A stretch of 64,000 nt of DNA. Source: Avena insularis. Taxonomy: Eukaryota; Streptophyta; Magnoliopsida; Poales; Poaceae. Numbering within the stretch: the stretch's first letter is position 1; every line of letters starts with the position of its first letter. Made by a program: the position numbers and the translations under genes. Positions 22,034 to 35,514 of this stretch are shown here, piece after piece. The notes under the pieces were generated by a model. The model did no database searches and was not told where the DNA came from. It saw nothing but the letters and a program-made list of their open reading frames with translations. Location of the stretch: contig CM042697.1 in the NCBI GenBank assembly GCA_023614405.1, positions 159,750,149 to 159,814,148 of the forward strand. Direction: 5' to 3'.

Positions 22034-25000
22034 TGTAGCATCCCAATTGTCTAACAATTGTAATGCTACTTGGTCTAGTAATATAATGGCTACTTCAAAC
22101 ATATAATTGTTGCATCATCATTATATCATGCTCATGTCATCATGCCTCCTTGCATTTGAGCATCATATAAAACCCTTTTTGATTTGGTTCTTATCTCATA
22201 TGCATTATTAATTGTATTTGCCTCTTGATATTGTATTTGGTTCTTGATATATTGTTTAATGCCCAAGTTGAGTTGGGGGCATATCTCTTATTAACTCCAC
22301 CACCTTTCTTTCACCACCTTATAATTCCACCATCCAACTAAATATGAGCTTGGCTTTATTTGAGTTTATCTCTAGCTCATGTGGGTTGGGATGGATCTAA
22401 TTCTTCCCACATGCTCTCATCTTAGCATCATGTTGTTTTTCACAATATTGATATATGAGAGCCACATGGCCACCTTTGCATGCCTTGTGAGTGGAACCTT
22501 TTCCTAGCTTCCATAGTTGTGGTTTGGGGTTATCATCATGTTGGGGTATTTTCGAGGGCTTATTAAATACCTAGTGGCATATACACACTAGCAAGTCCCA
22601 AATATAATCCAATGTGATCATCTCCCTATACTCCACTTGGAATTCTTCTAAATTCCTTTGCTTGGGCCTTACTCCAACTTTTGAGCATGCATAATAAAAA
22701 TGCCATGAAATAATATTGTTTTCACAAGAATCAACATGGCATTAAATGTTTTGCATGGGCCATGCAAGAACCATCTTTTGCTAGCTTTGGTTTGTATTTG
22801 CATTTTGAGTAGATCTTGTTTAAACCCCACCACCTTATCCTCTCTCTTCCTAGTCTTGATCTTGTTGGAGCTTGCTTGGGGCATGCTTAAACTTGTCAAG
22901 GACCACTCCATCTAATCTCTCCTCTCTCTAAACCTACCTCTCTCTTTAACCCTCTTCCTAAAACCCTAGCTAAGATCCTATCTAATCACCTACTTACCCC
23001 ATACCCCATCTAAGCTAACCCCAAATGTACCACACCCCTCTCACCTAACCCTAAGTCCACCACCTCTCTCTCTCGGCCTCACCTCTTCTCTCCCTACCCC
23101 GAGGCTACCACCATACCCTAGCTACCCCTTCACCTCTCAAAGAAACCCTAGCCCGAGCCTACCCTAACTCCAACCCTAGACCCGAGCCTCACCTCTCCCT
23201 CTCTTGCTCTCTCTCTCTCTGCCCTAGGGGCCCCAGGCCGAACCACCCCGACCCTAGCCTGCCCTACCCCACCTGCCAGCTACCCCTGCCGTGCCCAGCC
23301 CTGGCACGTGAAAGAGGAGGAGGGAAAGGTGGCACCGAGCCACCTTTACCCATCTACCCGCGCCCACGGTACCTCCCCCCCTCTGCTACCTACCACCACC
23401 CCCACAACCTCTCCTCGCTCGTCCAGATCCACCCAGAGGCCTGCCCTCTTTTCTCTCTTCTCCACCGTCTCTATCTACACCCCCAACGCCGGCCACCGTC
23501 GGTCCCCTCCGTTCCCCTTACCTGCAGCCGGTGGCGAGGAGCTCTAGGTGACGAGGAAGCACGAAGAGACGCCTAGGAGGCCGCCAGACCCCTGCCGAGG
23601 AGGAGGAGACACAGACGCCACAGACCATGAGGCGACAGAAACCCTAGCTTCGGTTCGTCGTCTGACACGCCGATCCCCTGCGCCTCGAGCCGAACCGACC
23701 ACATCGACAGCCCCTCGGTGAGCCGCTTAACCCCCTGGACATGGTCCCCTTCTCCCTGTCGCCCTAGATTCGCCGGACCGTCCGTCGAACGCCCTCTGTG
23801 CGCCGGCGACGCGTTCGTTCGGCACGCCCTCGCTCCGCGTAAGCCCTATCCCGCCGCCCGCCAACCTCCTAGCAGCTACCCCAAAGCCACCAAGTGGCGA
23901 GCCTCGCTGAAAGCCCGAGGTCACGGATCGAGCCCCGTGCACAAGGCCTGCCATGGTCGTTCGACAGAGAGAGGAAGAGAAGCAGCAAGGTGGCCTTTTG
24001 CACTTTTCCCCACACCTTTTTCTGCATCAACCCGCACTCCTTTTGGCCCACATGTCACTCCCGTGGCGTTTTTGCAAAAGGATCCTGGTTTCAACCTCAA
24101 CCCGCACTCCCCGGCTTCCCCACGTGGCACGCCACGGGCGCGCCTGCAGGGTTCCCGAGGACGCCCCACTCTGTCTCCGTATAGCGCAGCTGCGGTAAAT
24201 AAACAGCCACAGTGTGGTCAGCCAACAAGATGGCCCCACTGGTCATTGGCTGTGGCTAGGATCGAGCCGAGTAACAAAAGTAATTCAAAAAATCTTGTTT
24301 AAATTCAAATCTTTTCTAATTATTTCAAATTCAAATTTAATTGCTTTTAAATAACTTTTCAAATATTAATCCAATTAATGCAAATAATATATGTTTTCAA
24401 ATCAGAAAAATGTGAGGGTTTCAAATATGCAATCCAAAATATATTTTGAACACTTAAATTTCCAAGTTTATTTAAATTACAATAAATGCCCCTTTTTCTT
24501 AAATAATTAATAACTTTTGATTTATAAGTCCAAATTCAATAAATAATATGTCTAAAATGATTAGCTCGACGAGACCTTTCTGTTTATGCAGTCCATGGTT
24601 TGAATTGAAGCATGCATCATATAAATATAAAGTATGCAGCAACTTAATTGTGAATAAAATGGGCCCAAAACTCAATAAAATGATTTAATCTTGTATCTCA
24701 CACCTCACCCATGCCATGCTACCTTATTGCCATGCAAATTGTGCATCATTCATCATGGCATGATTGTTTGCTTGATGCATTTATTCATATGCTTGTGCAC
24801 TTTATTTATGTTGGCCCTTGTTTGTTTGGTTCTTCTTCGGATAGACGCTGAGCAGGGGATATATCAAGAGAACCAGAGCACTACCTGCATCCATTCCTCG
24901 CTTCAATCGAGCTGCCAGCAAGCACTACCACATGCTTGCATACATATAGTACCGATCGCCTCTATCTTATTCTTGCATCATTGAGTCGCGCTTGCATTAA

Positions 25001-26606
25001 ATTGAATCCCAAGTATTGCATAGCCTTTACTTTTGAACCCCAATCAAGCTTGTACCTCCATCCCATGAGCCATTACTACAGAGTTGTTTGAGCCATGCAG
25101 TCGAGAACAGCATGTGTAGGGTATGTGAGTGTCCGATGGATAACGAGGTACCTAAACAACTTAACTCGAGTAGTAATGGATAACTAATGAAAGTGGCATC
25201 GGTGAGCCATATTCGCTATTTGGTTTTTCAGGCTCACTTGTGTCCCACGCATTTAATGAAAGTACTTGATTCCTGCTCCAAGAATATTCGCTATCCACAT
25301 CCGGAGGCTTATGGACCCTCGAGCGAGCTTGATTCATTCTTATTTCTTGGGGCCACAAACTAGTTTGAGGTTTTATTTACGATCATGTACCTATGCCATG
25401 CTTTATCGCTTTATTTAAGATTGTGCGAGGTAATCGCATCGCATCGTTTAGGATCGTGGCCCGATTTCATTTGTATCGACAAGCCCACCACACTTTCGGT
25501 TCCCAAATCGTTACAAGCCTCCACAACCTTAAGCCTGCTTTGAGCCGGGCCTTCATGGATCTACTTAAAGGTGGCCTCGCAATATTTCTGAATCGCAATT
25601 GCTTTGTCGTGACTGCCTCGTTGGGTTTTGATTTGGTTTTTCCGAGGCATATCGAGTGTGTTGTTATTTGTGCACCCTCAGGTAAAACTTTCGAAAGCCG
25701 TGTCCGCGTTATGGACGACTTGGAGCACGCCGATCATAGACAAGTATAACTAAAGTCGCTTTTAATTTGACTAGACTAGGTACCGACTAGTAAATAGTGC
25801 AACACTCATGGAATGGATACTAAAACTGCCAACGGATGGGGGTTGTTCGTCCGCTTCCTCGTCGGTAAGCGAGGAGGAGGATGGATCTGTTAAGATTACC
25901 TTTATAACTGTTATAACTGTTGTTATTAATTCACGGACATCCGCTTCATCTCGGTTAGGAGGATGGTTAGCGAGTATCTATAGAACTGTTAGGGTTTATC
26001 TTTTGCTGCAATTGCTTCACCCTGTGTTGTGTCCCCTTTAGAGGCATAAAGACTTGCCGAGTACCCTAGGGTCTCACACGATAAATTATTGGTTCGAGAT
26101 GAATGTACACTGCAAGATGGATACCGGTGGAAGAGACGCATGTGGGCAACGATCATTCGGTGTAGAGATTCCGGAACGGGATCCGTGAGATTTGTGGGCT
26201 GGATCTGCTTATTTATGGGGCATCTTATGCCGATTTGCTTCTTATCCGCACTCGACTTTGTCTTCCGCTCGCTTGATACTTTGTTGATTGATGTATGAGG
26301 AGATAGCCTAAACTATTATATCTATCTAGGACATTTGGATCTTGCCGTATGGCGTTGCAATATTTCCTTTCTTTTTAGATGGGAGGACTCTGATGTACTG
26401 TTGTATGGTGGCTTGCATACATACTCATTTGTGTATGTAGTTGATCCTTCGCTCACGATTACGCGCCTGCTTCTTGTCCCGATGTTTGGGAATGGTTGGG
26501 ACGGTAAAGGTCTACCTGTGAGTGGCATTTGGGCCCCACCGCACTATTTCAACCATTTCGATCATCAAGGCTTGTACTAGGAGAGTAATTCAACGAGGTA
26601 GTTACA
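22034..26606 (+). repeat. 5' LTR of the gypsy element (4573 bp)
   Basis: Starts TGTAGCATCCC and ends GTAGTTACA directly before the primer site. It holds a CT-rich leader (22915-23230), a GC-rich segment (23240-24250) and an AT-rich segment (24290-24700). Apparent ORFs of 60-194 codons in the GC-rich segment are not conserved between the two LTR copies, because small indels shift them, so they are not genes. Confidence 0.88.
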
Positions 26607-26608
26607 AT

Positions 26609-26620
26609 TGGTATCAGAGC
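26609..26620 (+). promoter_or_regulatory. primer-binding site (tRNA-iMet)
   Basis: TGGTATCAGAGC, the classic site complementary to the 3' end of initiator tRNA-Met, 2 bp after the LTR end. Confidence 0.93.
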
Positions 26621-27430
26621 CATCCCGCCCTTCAGGGTCGCAGCCAAATGGTCGTTGTCTGTCTAGCAAATATTTTGGTCGCTATGTATACTAGTGAAAA
26701 CAAAACGCGAGAGTAGGACTGCTTCACTTTTCTTCTTACCCAACCACCAACCCTTTTCGGTAAGGAAGTGTAACGCTTTTCAATCCTCTTCTTAAATTCA
26801 AACTAGGATTCACGTGTTCGGGTTTCCGTAGTACCATAGGTTGTGTGTGTGCGTGTGTGTGTAACTTGTCTACCTGTTGCATCCAAGTTGTTATCTTATC
26901 GGCCTTTTGGTTATCAACTGTTGGTACATTCCATACCGACAGGCTTTTGTAAACCTACGCGATCTGTCTTCCTCTTTGTTATCCGACGTTATCTTCTGTT
27001 GTGTGTTCGCTCGTAGTTGCTAATCTTTAGGTTATCGTGAGAAGAAGGGGTTGGGATATGTGTTTTACTTGTTCATGTGCGGAGTAATGATTTGAGTGCG
27101 GATGGAGTCGCGACCATACCACTACTCTTATCATTTGCTCTTGTATATTGAATTGGTAGAGTCACTAATCTTGATTCGTTAAGTGATTTTACATATATTG
27201 GTATTTTAATGCCGAAATTTGTGGAAAATTTTCTTTGATATATATGTGTACCACACTCCTTTTCATCGTGTATATGCTTAATATCTTCTAGGTGCTTTAA
27301 ACTTTGTTGATATTTTAATATCATCTTAGTAAATTGTATCCTTAATCTTGAGTAATCCCATCTTGGTACTATTTTGGATTATTATTATTCTCCATCATAG
27401 TATCGACTTGTGTGTTATATCAATAACAGG
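26621..27430 (+). other. 5' untranslated leader of the gypsy element
   Basis: No ORF with recognisable features. It contains a short GT microsatellite near 26840-26862. Confidence 0.5.
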
Positions 27431-30400
27431 ATGGCACCACCACGCCTGCTCGAGGAGGACATACAACCTGAATCGGGGCAGCTTTGTCAAGCATCGCCAA
27501 TGCCTTGGCAATGCAGAATCCAACAGTGGTTCGAGGAAAGTGTCGAGGAATGAGTTTGTGCCGCTACCTCCACCTCCCAAGCGAGGAGACATCAAGAGCT
27601 TCAAGTTCAACCTCGCTTTGATGTATCCGATCAACCACCGGATGCGATGATTGGCTGCGTGAGATGTCAAGGTTACCGCAACCGCCGATGTTCCCGAGCA
27701 AGAATGGGTAAAGTGTGCTACTCACCTTCAAGGAGATGCAGCTCGTGGAGAATTACCAAGGCAAATCACCGGTTTTCAGCCTACTTGGGAACAGTTCAAT
27801 CGGAGCTTTCAAAGAACAAGATTCATCGAAATTGTCATGGAGAGAATGAAGGAAGTGTTTCTTAACCTCAAGGTGGCAATGATAATGTCAATACCTACAT
27901 CAGAACTTCATGAACCTGTCTCGTTATGGTGGCGATGAGATCTCCGATGACAAGAAGAAGCAAAAGAGGTTCAAGGGCTCAATGCATCGATTAAGTATGC
28001 AATCACACATGCAAGGCCGGCCTTTTACGAACTTCAGCATACAGCCGCAGAAGAGGCAAGTAGGCAAGTGTTTGACGAGTCAAAGAAGCAGCCGTGATGC
28101 AGCAAGCTCTTCACTATGTCACTCCTTCTAAGCGCCGTGTCCGGGTTCCTAACACCCCACCGTCAGCTCCCGCTCCACCAAGACCTTCAAGCTACGTGGC
28201 AAGGCCACCAAACTTCCTCACCGCTGCTCCTGTGGGCTACAACCACCACTACGGAGCGCTGGCGGAGTCCCCGCTACGTTGCTCCACGCCCACCGGTGCT
28301 TGTTACACTTGTGGAGACTCTGGGCATCAACAATGGAATCGTCTGATGAAGAACAAGGCTCTTCCTCCACCACCTCCAAGATCTGCGAAGCTCTCCTTTG
28401 GCTCGTGCACCACCACCTCGCTCTCAACATCAACACCAAGCCCGGTTCATCGTTGCTCATGCCAATCGTGATCAACGCCAAGCTGAGCATGCACCGAGTT
28501 GTGATGGGTATGCTTCCTGCTAACTCGCCTCGCAATAGTTTTGTTTGATTCGGTGCATCGCATTCTTTTGTGTCTCACAAGTTTGCAAATGAGAATGTGT
28601 TAGCCATGGAACCTCTACTTAAGCGTTAAGGTCCTATCTCCGGTTCAAACATGAGGGCTGCTTATATCAGCCATGGCAATCAAATTGAGATTGGTGGCTC
28701 TTCGCTCTCGGCCCTTAATTGTTCGGGCAATTCGACATTGATGTCATCTTGGGCATGGATTGGTTGACAAGAAATGCAGCTGTGATTGATTGTGCTGAAC
28801 GCCGGTTTCTCCTCAAGATTCCTCAAGGCCATATAGTCTATTCTCCAAGTCCGACTCGCTATCCAGCTTTTCTCTTTGGCAGCTCAATGTTGATGCTATG
28901 GAAGCTATTCAGAGTGTTCCGTGGTCCGTGAGTTCCAGATGTCTTTCCCAAGAGTTGCTGTATGCCTCCGAATCGTGAGGTTGAGTTTGTTATTGAGCTT
29001 GAACCTGGTACCGCTCCTATCTCCAAGCGGCCTTATAAGATGGGTCCTGCTGAGTTGGCTGAACTCAAACGTCAGCTTGATGAACAAGAGAAGTTGGGTT
29101 TCATTCAGCAAGATTTCTTCTTGGGGTAGCCCAACTCTTTGTGAAGAAGCGAGACCGCATCGACAGACTTTGTGTTGACTATCTGCTCTCAATGCTAAAA
29201 CCATCAAGAATAAATATCCCTTCCGCTGGATTAATGATCTTTTGATCGCCTAGTCGAGCTGTGGTTTTCTCTAAGATGGACTTGAGGAGTGGTTATCACC
29301 AAATCAAGATTCGCAAGGAGGATGTTCCTAAGACAGCTTTCACCACCCGCTATGGCCTGTATGAGTACACGGTCATGTCTTTCGGTCTCACCAACGCACC
29401 TGCCACCTTCTCGAGGCTCATGAACTCGGTTTTCATGGAGTATCTTGACAAGTTCGTTGTGGTCTACCTGGATGACATCTTAGTCTATTCTAAGTCACAA
29501 GAAGAGCATGAAGAACACCTTCGGTGTGTCCTAAACAAGCTTCGTGAGAACCGCTTGTATGCAAAGTTCTCCAAGTGTGAGTTCTGGCTGCCTCAAGTAA
29601 CCTATCTTGGTCATGTTATCTCTGCCAAGGGCATTGCAGTCAACCCGGAAACTGTGAAGACAATTGTTGAATGGCTTCCTCCTGTTAATGTCAAAGAAGT
29701 GCGGAGTTTCCTTGGTTTGGCTAGTTATTGCCGCTGCTCGTAACTTTTCAAGATAGCGAAGCCTCTTACCGATCTCCTCAAGAAAGGCAAGAAATACCTT
29801 TGGACTCCGTGCATGTCAAACAAGCTTTGAGACACTCAAAGAGAAGCTCACTTCCACACCGCCTTGGTTCCTCCGGATACATCCAAGCCGTTTAATATAT
29901 TCTGTTTCGCCACCTTGCATGGATTGGGTGCGGTCCTTATGCAAGAAAAACAAGTTGTTGCTTATGCCTCTCGTCAGTTGAAGACGCATGAGATCAACTA
30001 TCCTACACATGACCTCGAGCTCGCAGCAGTTGTCTTTGCTTTGAAAGTATGGAGGCACTACTTGCTTGGCAACTGCTAGAGATCTTTTCCGATCACAAGA
30101 GTCAAGTATATCTTTACTCAGCCTGATCTCAACCTTAGGCAAAGGAGATGGATTGAAGCAATCAATGACTTCGATTTGACCATCAACTACACCCCGGGAA
30201 AAGCTAATGTCATGGCAGATGCGCTCAGCCGCAAAGCTTATGTCAACAACCTCATGATGGAAGAACAACAGCCTCTCTTGTGCGAGGAATTCCGTCAGCT
30301 CAACCTGGAAATTGTGGAACAAGGGTATCTCCTGAACCTTCTAGCAACACCTCTCTTGGAAGAAAAGGTTCGCTCTTCTCAGCTTGGTGATCCGCACACA

Positions 30401-31782
30401 AGAAAGATCATCTCTAGGCTTCAGCTCCCGAAGTATGAGTCCTTCCACGTCGATGATCAAGGCACGCTTTTCTTTAAACACCAGATGTTTGTTCCGAACT
30501 ACCCGGTTTGAGAGAGCAAGTTCTCAAGGAGGCGATGATTCTGTTCTTTCTATCCACCCCGGCAAGACAAAGATGTACATGGACTTGAAAACACAATATT
30601 GGTGGCCTGGTTTGAAAAGGTATTGTGCCAAGTATGTCTCGTGAGTGTGATGTCCGCCGCAGAGTGAAAGCTGTTCATCGAAACCTTCCGTCTTCTATGT
30701 TGAAACCCCGGAATGGAAATGGGAGAAAGTAGAGATGGACTTCATCACTGGTTTTCCTAGGTCGCAGAAGGGCAACAATGCAATCTTTGTTGTCATTGAC
30801 AGGCTTTCTAAAGTGGCTCACTTCTTCCCCGTCAAGGAAACCATTTCTGCAATTCAGTTGGCGGAGCTCTATATCAATGTAATTGTCTCTCAGTATGGGG
30901 TTCCTCTCGAGATCAGTTCTGCGTGGAAGTATCTTCACTTCCAAGTTCTGGGAGAGTTTCCAAAATGCTTTGGGAACAAAGTTGAACTTCAGCACAGCCT
31001 ACCACCCTCAGTCGCAAGGACAAGTGGAAAGGATCAATCAGATTCTGGAGGATATGCTTCGTGCTTGCGTCATCTCTTTTGGCATGAAGTGGGAAGAATG
31101 TCTTCCTTATGCTGAATTCTCGTACAATAACAACTTCCAGAAAAGTTTAAAGATGGCACCATTTGAGGCTCTCTATGGTCGCAAGTGCAGAACTCCGATT
31201 GGTTGGTCGGGTGCAGGTGAAAGGATATTGTTTGGCCCTGACATTGTGACTCAAGCGGAGGAGAAGGTTCACATCATTCTGGAAAATCTGAGGATTGCTC
31301 AAAGTCGCCAGAAGAGCAATTACGACAGGAAGCACACGGACATGGAGTATGTCCCGGGTGATCTCGTTTACCTTCGTGTCACTCCCATGAGAGGCACGCA
31401 CCGCTTTGGTATCAAAGGGAAGCTGGCTCCTAGATACATCGGTCCCTTCAAAGTTCGTGGAAGAAGAGGAGAAGTTGCTTACGCTCTTGAGCTTCCAGAA
31501 AAACTCAAGGTCCATGATGTTTTCCACATCTCTCAACTCAAGAAGTGCTTCAAGGATCCCGGCAGGACCGTGGACCATGAGCTTATCAATCTCCAAGAAG
31601 ACCTGTCTTATCAAGAACACCCCACAAAAATCCTGGAAGTCGCAGAAAGAAGGACTCGCAACAAGTCCATCAAGTTCTGCAAGGTGCAGTGGTCGCACCA
31701 TTCCGTTGATGAAGCCACTTGGGAATGTGAAGATGAGCTCCGTGCCAAGTATCCTACCCTCTTTGTGTCTTCTTCTTCCTAG
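27431..31782 (+). pseudogene. Gag-Pol of the gypsy element, many frameshifts
   Basis: Gag is expected from ATG 27431 (MAPPRLLEED), but the frame closes within 50 codons. A zinc knuckle remnant reads CYTCGDSGH near 28298-28325, with the last Cys lost. The protease DSG(A)SHSF is split by a one-base loss near 28553. A VILGMDWL segment follows at 28745. Reverse transcriptase is open at 29261-29743 with catalytic YLDD at 29465-29476. RNase H pieces lie at 29864-30079 and 30176-30300. Integrase starts with a zinc-binding piece near 30545-30660 and has the first catalytic Asp in MDFITGFP (30735). The second Asp is missing: two bases are lost at about 30920. The third catalytic residue, Glu of GQVERINQ, and the GPF module are intact in the 30883-31782 frame, which ends with a chromodomain (KVQWSHHS...EATWE). 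Many other small indels make it non-functional as written. Confidence 0.9.
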
Positions 31783-31819
31783 AATCTCGGGGCGAGATTC
31801 CTGTTTAGTGGGGGAGAGT

Positions 31820-34800
31820 TGTAGCATCCCAATTGTCTAACAATTGTAATGCTACTTGGTCTAGTAATATAATGGCTACTTCAAACATATAATTGTTGCA
31901 TCATCATTATATCATGCTCATGTCATCATGCCTCCTTGCATTTGAGCATCATATAAAACCCTTTTTGATTTGGTTCTTATCTCATATGCATTATTAATTG
32001 TATTTGCCTCTTGATATTGTATTTGGTTCTTGATATATTGTTTAATGCCCAAGTTGAGTTGGGGGCATATCTCTTATTAACTCCACCACCTTTCTTTCAC
32101 CACCTTATAATTCCACCATCCAACTAAATATGAGCTTGGCTTTATTTGAGTTTATCTCTAGCTCATGTGGGTTGGGATGGATCTAATTCTTCCCACATGC
32201 TCTCATCTTAGCATCATGTTGTTTTTCACAATATTGATATATGAGAGCCACATGGCCACCTTTGCATGCCTTGTGAGTGGAACCTTTTCCTAGCTTCCAT
32301 AGTTGTGGTTTGGGGTTATCATCATGTTGGGGTATTTTTGAGGGCTTATTAAATACCTAGTGGCATATACACACTAGCAAGTCCCAAATATAATCCAATG
32401 TGATCATCTCCCTATACTCCACTTGGAATTCTTCTAAATTCCTTTGCTTGGGCCTTACTCCAACTTTTGAGCATGCATAATAAAAATGCCATGAAATAAT
32501 ATTGTTTTCACAAGAATCAACATGGCATTAAATGTTTTGCATGGGCCATGCAAGAACCATCTTTTGCTAGCTTTGGTTTGTATTTGCATTTTGAGTAGAT
32601 CTTGTTTAAACCCCACCACCTTATCCTCTCTTTTCCTAGTCTTGATCTTGTTGGAGCTTGCTTGGGGCATGCTTAAACTTGTCAAGGACCACTCCATCTA
32701 ATCTCTCCTCTCTCTAAACCTACCTCTCTCTTTAACCCTCTTCCTAAAACCCTAGCTAAGATCCTATCTAATCACCTACTTACCCCATACCCCATCTAAG
32801 CTAACCCCAAATGTACCACACCCCTCTCACCTAACCCTAAGTCCACCACCTCTCTCTCTCGGCCTCACCTCTTCTCTCCCTACCCCGAGGCTACCACCAT
32901 ACCCTAGCTACCCCTTCACCTCTCAAAGAAACCCTAGCCCGAGCCTACCCTAACTCCAACCCTAGACCCGAGCCTCACCTCTCCCTCTCTTGCTCTCTCT
33001 CTCTGCCCTAGGGGCCCCAGGCCGAACCACCCCGACCCTAGCCTGCCCTACCCCACCTGCCAGCTACCCCTGCCCCTGCCCTGCCGTGCCCAGCCCGGGC
33101 ACGTGAAAGAGGAGGAGGGAAAGGTGGCACCGAGCCACCTTTACCCATCTACCCGCGCCCACGGTACCTCCCCCCCTCTGCTACCTACCACCACCCCCAC
33201 AACCTCTCCTCGCTCGTCCAGATCCACCCAGAGGCCGCCTCTTTCTCTCTTCTCTCCACCGCCTCTATCTACACCCCTAACGCCACCGTCGGTCCCTCCG
33301 TTCCTTACCTGCAGCCGGTGGCGAGGAGCTCTAGGTGACGAGGAAGCACGAAGAGACGCTTAGGAGGCCTTTGTACCACGCCGCCGAGGAGGAGGAGACC
33401 AGACGCCAACAGACCATGAGGCGCACATCGAAACCCTAGCTTCGGTTGCTGCCGACGCCGATCCTCGCCGAGCCGAACCGACCACATCGACAGCCTCGGT
33501 GAGCCGCTTAACCCCTCGGACATGGTCCCTTCTCCTGTCGCCTAGATTCGCCGGACCGTCTGGCCGAACGCCCTCAGGCCAAGCGACGCTGCTCGGCACG
33601 CCTCGCCCGCAGAAGCCCTATCCCGCCGCCTCGCCAACCTCCTAGCAGCTACCCCCAAAGCCACCGCAGAGCCTCCGCTGAGCCCGAGGTCACGGATCGA
33701 GCTCCCCGTGCACAAGGCTGGTCGTTTTACAGAGAGAGGAAGAGAAAGCAAGGCGCGTGGCCTTTTGCACTTTCCCCACACCTTTTCTGCATCAACCCGC
33801 ACTCCCTTGGCCCACATGTCACTCCCTGTGGCGTTTTTGCAAAGGATCCCGGGGTTTGAACCTCAACCCAGACTCCCGCTTCCCACGCACGCCATTGCGC
33901 GCCTGCAGGGCCCGAGGACGCCCGCCCACCTGTCCTCTGCATAGCGCATGCGGTAAACAGCTTTTTCACTGTGTGGGCCAGTCAGCATGGCCCCACTGGT
34001 CATTGGCTGTGGCTAGGATCGAAATGTTTAGTAACAAAAGTAATTCTACAAATCTGGTTTAAATTCAAATCTTTTTCTAATTATTTCAAATTCAAATTTA
34101 ATTCTGTTTTAAATAACTTTTCAAATATTAATCCAATTAATGCAAATAATATATGTTTTCAAATCAGAAAAATGTGAGGGTTTCAAATATGCAATCCAAA
34201 ATATATTTTGAACACTTAAATTTCCAAGTTTATTTAAATTACAATAAATGCCTCTTTTTCTTAAATAATTAATAACTTTTGATTTATAAGTCCAAATTCA
34301 ATAAATAATATGTCTAAAATGATTAGCTCGACGAGACCTTTCTGTTTATGCAGTCCATGGTTTGAATTGAAGCATGCATCATATAAATATAAAGTATGCA
34401 GCAACTTAATTGTGAATAAAATGGGCCCAAAACTCAATAAAATGATTTAATCTTGTATCTCACACCTCACCCATGCCATGCTACCTTATTGCCATGCAAA
34501 TTGTGCATCATTCATCATGGCATGATTGTTTGCTTGATGCATTTATTCATATGCTTGTGCACTTTATTTATGTTGGCCCTTGTTTGTTTGGTTCTTCTTC
34601 GGATAGACGCTGAGCAGGGGATATATCAAGAGAACAAGGAGCACTACCCAGATCCATTCCTCGCTTCAACTGAGCTGCCAGGCAAGCACTACCACATGCT
34701 TGCATACATATAGTACCGACTGCCTCTATCTTATTCTTGCATCATTGAGTCGCGCTTGCATTAAATTGAATCCCAAGTATTGCATAGCCTTTACTTTTGA

Positions 34801-35514
34801 ACCCCACCGAAGCTTGTACCTCCATCCCATGAGCCATTACTACAGGAGTTGTTTGAGCCATGCGAGTCGTAGAACAGCATGTGTAGGGTATGTGAGTGTC
34901 TGATGGATAACGAGGTACCTAAACAACTTAACCTGAGTAGTAATGGGATAACTAATGAAAGTGGCATCGGTGAGCCATATTCGCTATTTGGTTTTTCAGC
35001 TCACTTGTGTCCCGCATCGACCCCGAGTACTTGATTCTGTTCCAAGAATATTCGCTATCCACATCCGGGAGGCTTATGGACCCTCCTGAGCCAGAGCTTG
35101 ATTCATTCTTATTTCTTGGGGCCACAAACTAGTTTGAGGTTTTATTTACGATCATGTACCTATGCCATGCTTTACTGCTTTATTTAAGATTGTGCGAGGT
35201 ATCGCATTAATCGCATCATGTTTAGGATCGTGGCCCGATTTCGCTGTATCGACAAGCCCAGCCACACTTTCGGGTTCCCAGTCGTTTACAACCGCCTCCA
35301 CAACCTTAAGCCCGCTTGAGCCGGTCAACTTGCTATGGGATCTACTTAAAGGGGTGGCCCCTGCAATATTTCTGAATCCTGCAATTGCTTTGTCGTGACT
35401 GTCTCGTTGGGTTTTGATTTGGTTTTTCCGAGGCATATCGAGTGTGTGTTGCTATTTGTGCACCCCTGCAGGGTAAAACTTTCTGAAAGCCGTGTCCGCG
35501 GTTATGGACAACTT
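31820..35514 (+). repeat. 3' LTR of the gypsy element, truncated (3695 bp of about 4573)
   Basis: Nearly identical to 22034-25721 in its AT-rich parts, with many short indels in the GC-rich part (33080-33960). Similarity ends after ATGGACAACTT; what follows at 35515 is unrelated. Confidence 0.88.

Larger units (their letters stand above)
22034..35514 (+). mobile_element. Tekay-like Ty3/gypsy chromovirus with truncated 3' LTR
   Basis: The 5' LTR (22034-26606) is followed by a tRNA-iMet primer site (26609-26620), a gag-pol region (27431-31782), a polypurine tract (AGTGGGGGAGAG just before 31820) and a 3' LTR that matches the 5' LTR from its first base to about 35514, then stops. About 890 bp of the 3' LTR are absent and no right target duplication exists. 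The domain order protease, reverse transcriptase, RNase H, integrase, chromodomain, and the long LTRs, place it in the chromoviruses, Tekay/Del-like. The coding region is heavily broken. Confidence 0.9.

Noticed and set aside
23718..24302. 194-codon ORF in the gypsy 5' LTR
   Set aside because: It lies in the GC-rich part of the LTR and is not open in the matching part of the 3' LTR because of indels.
31147..31827. 226-codon ORF on - strand
   Set aside because: Mirror of the integrase and chromodomain frame on +.
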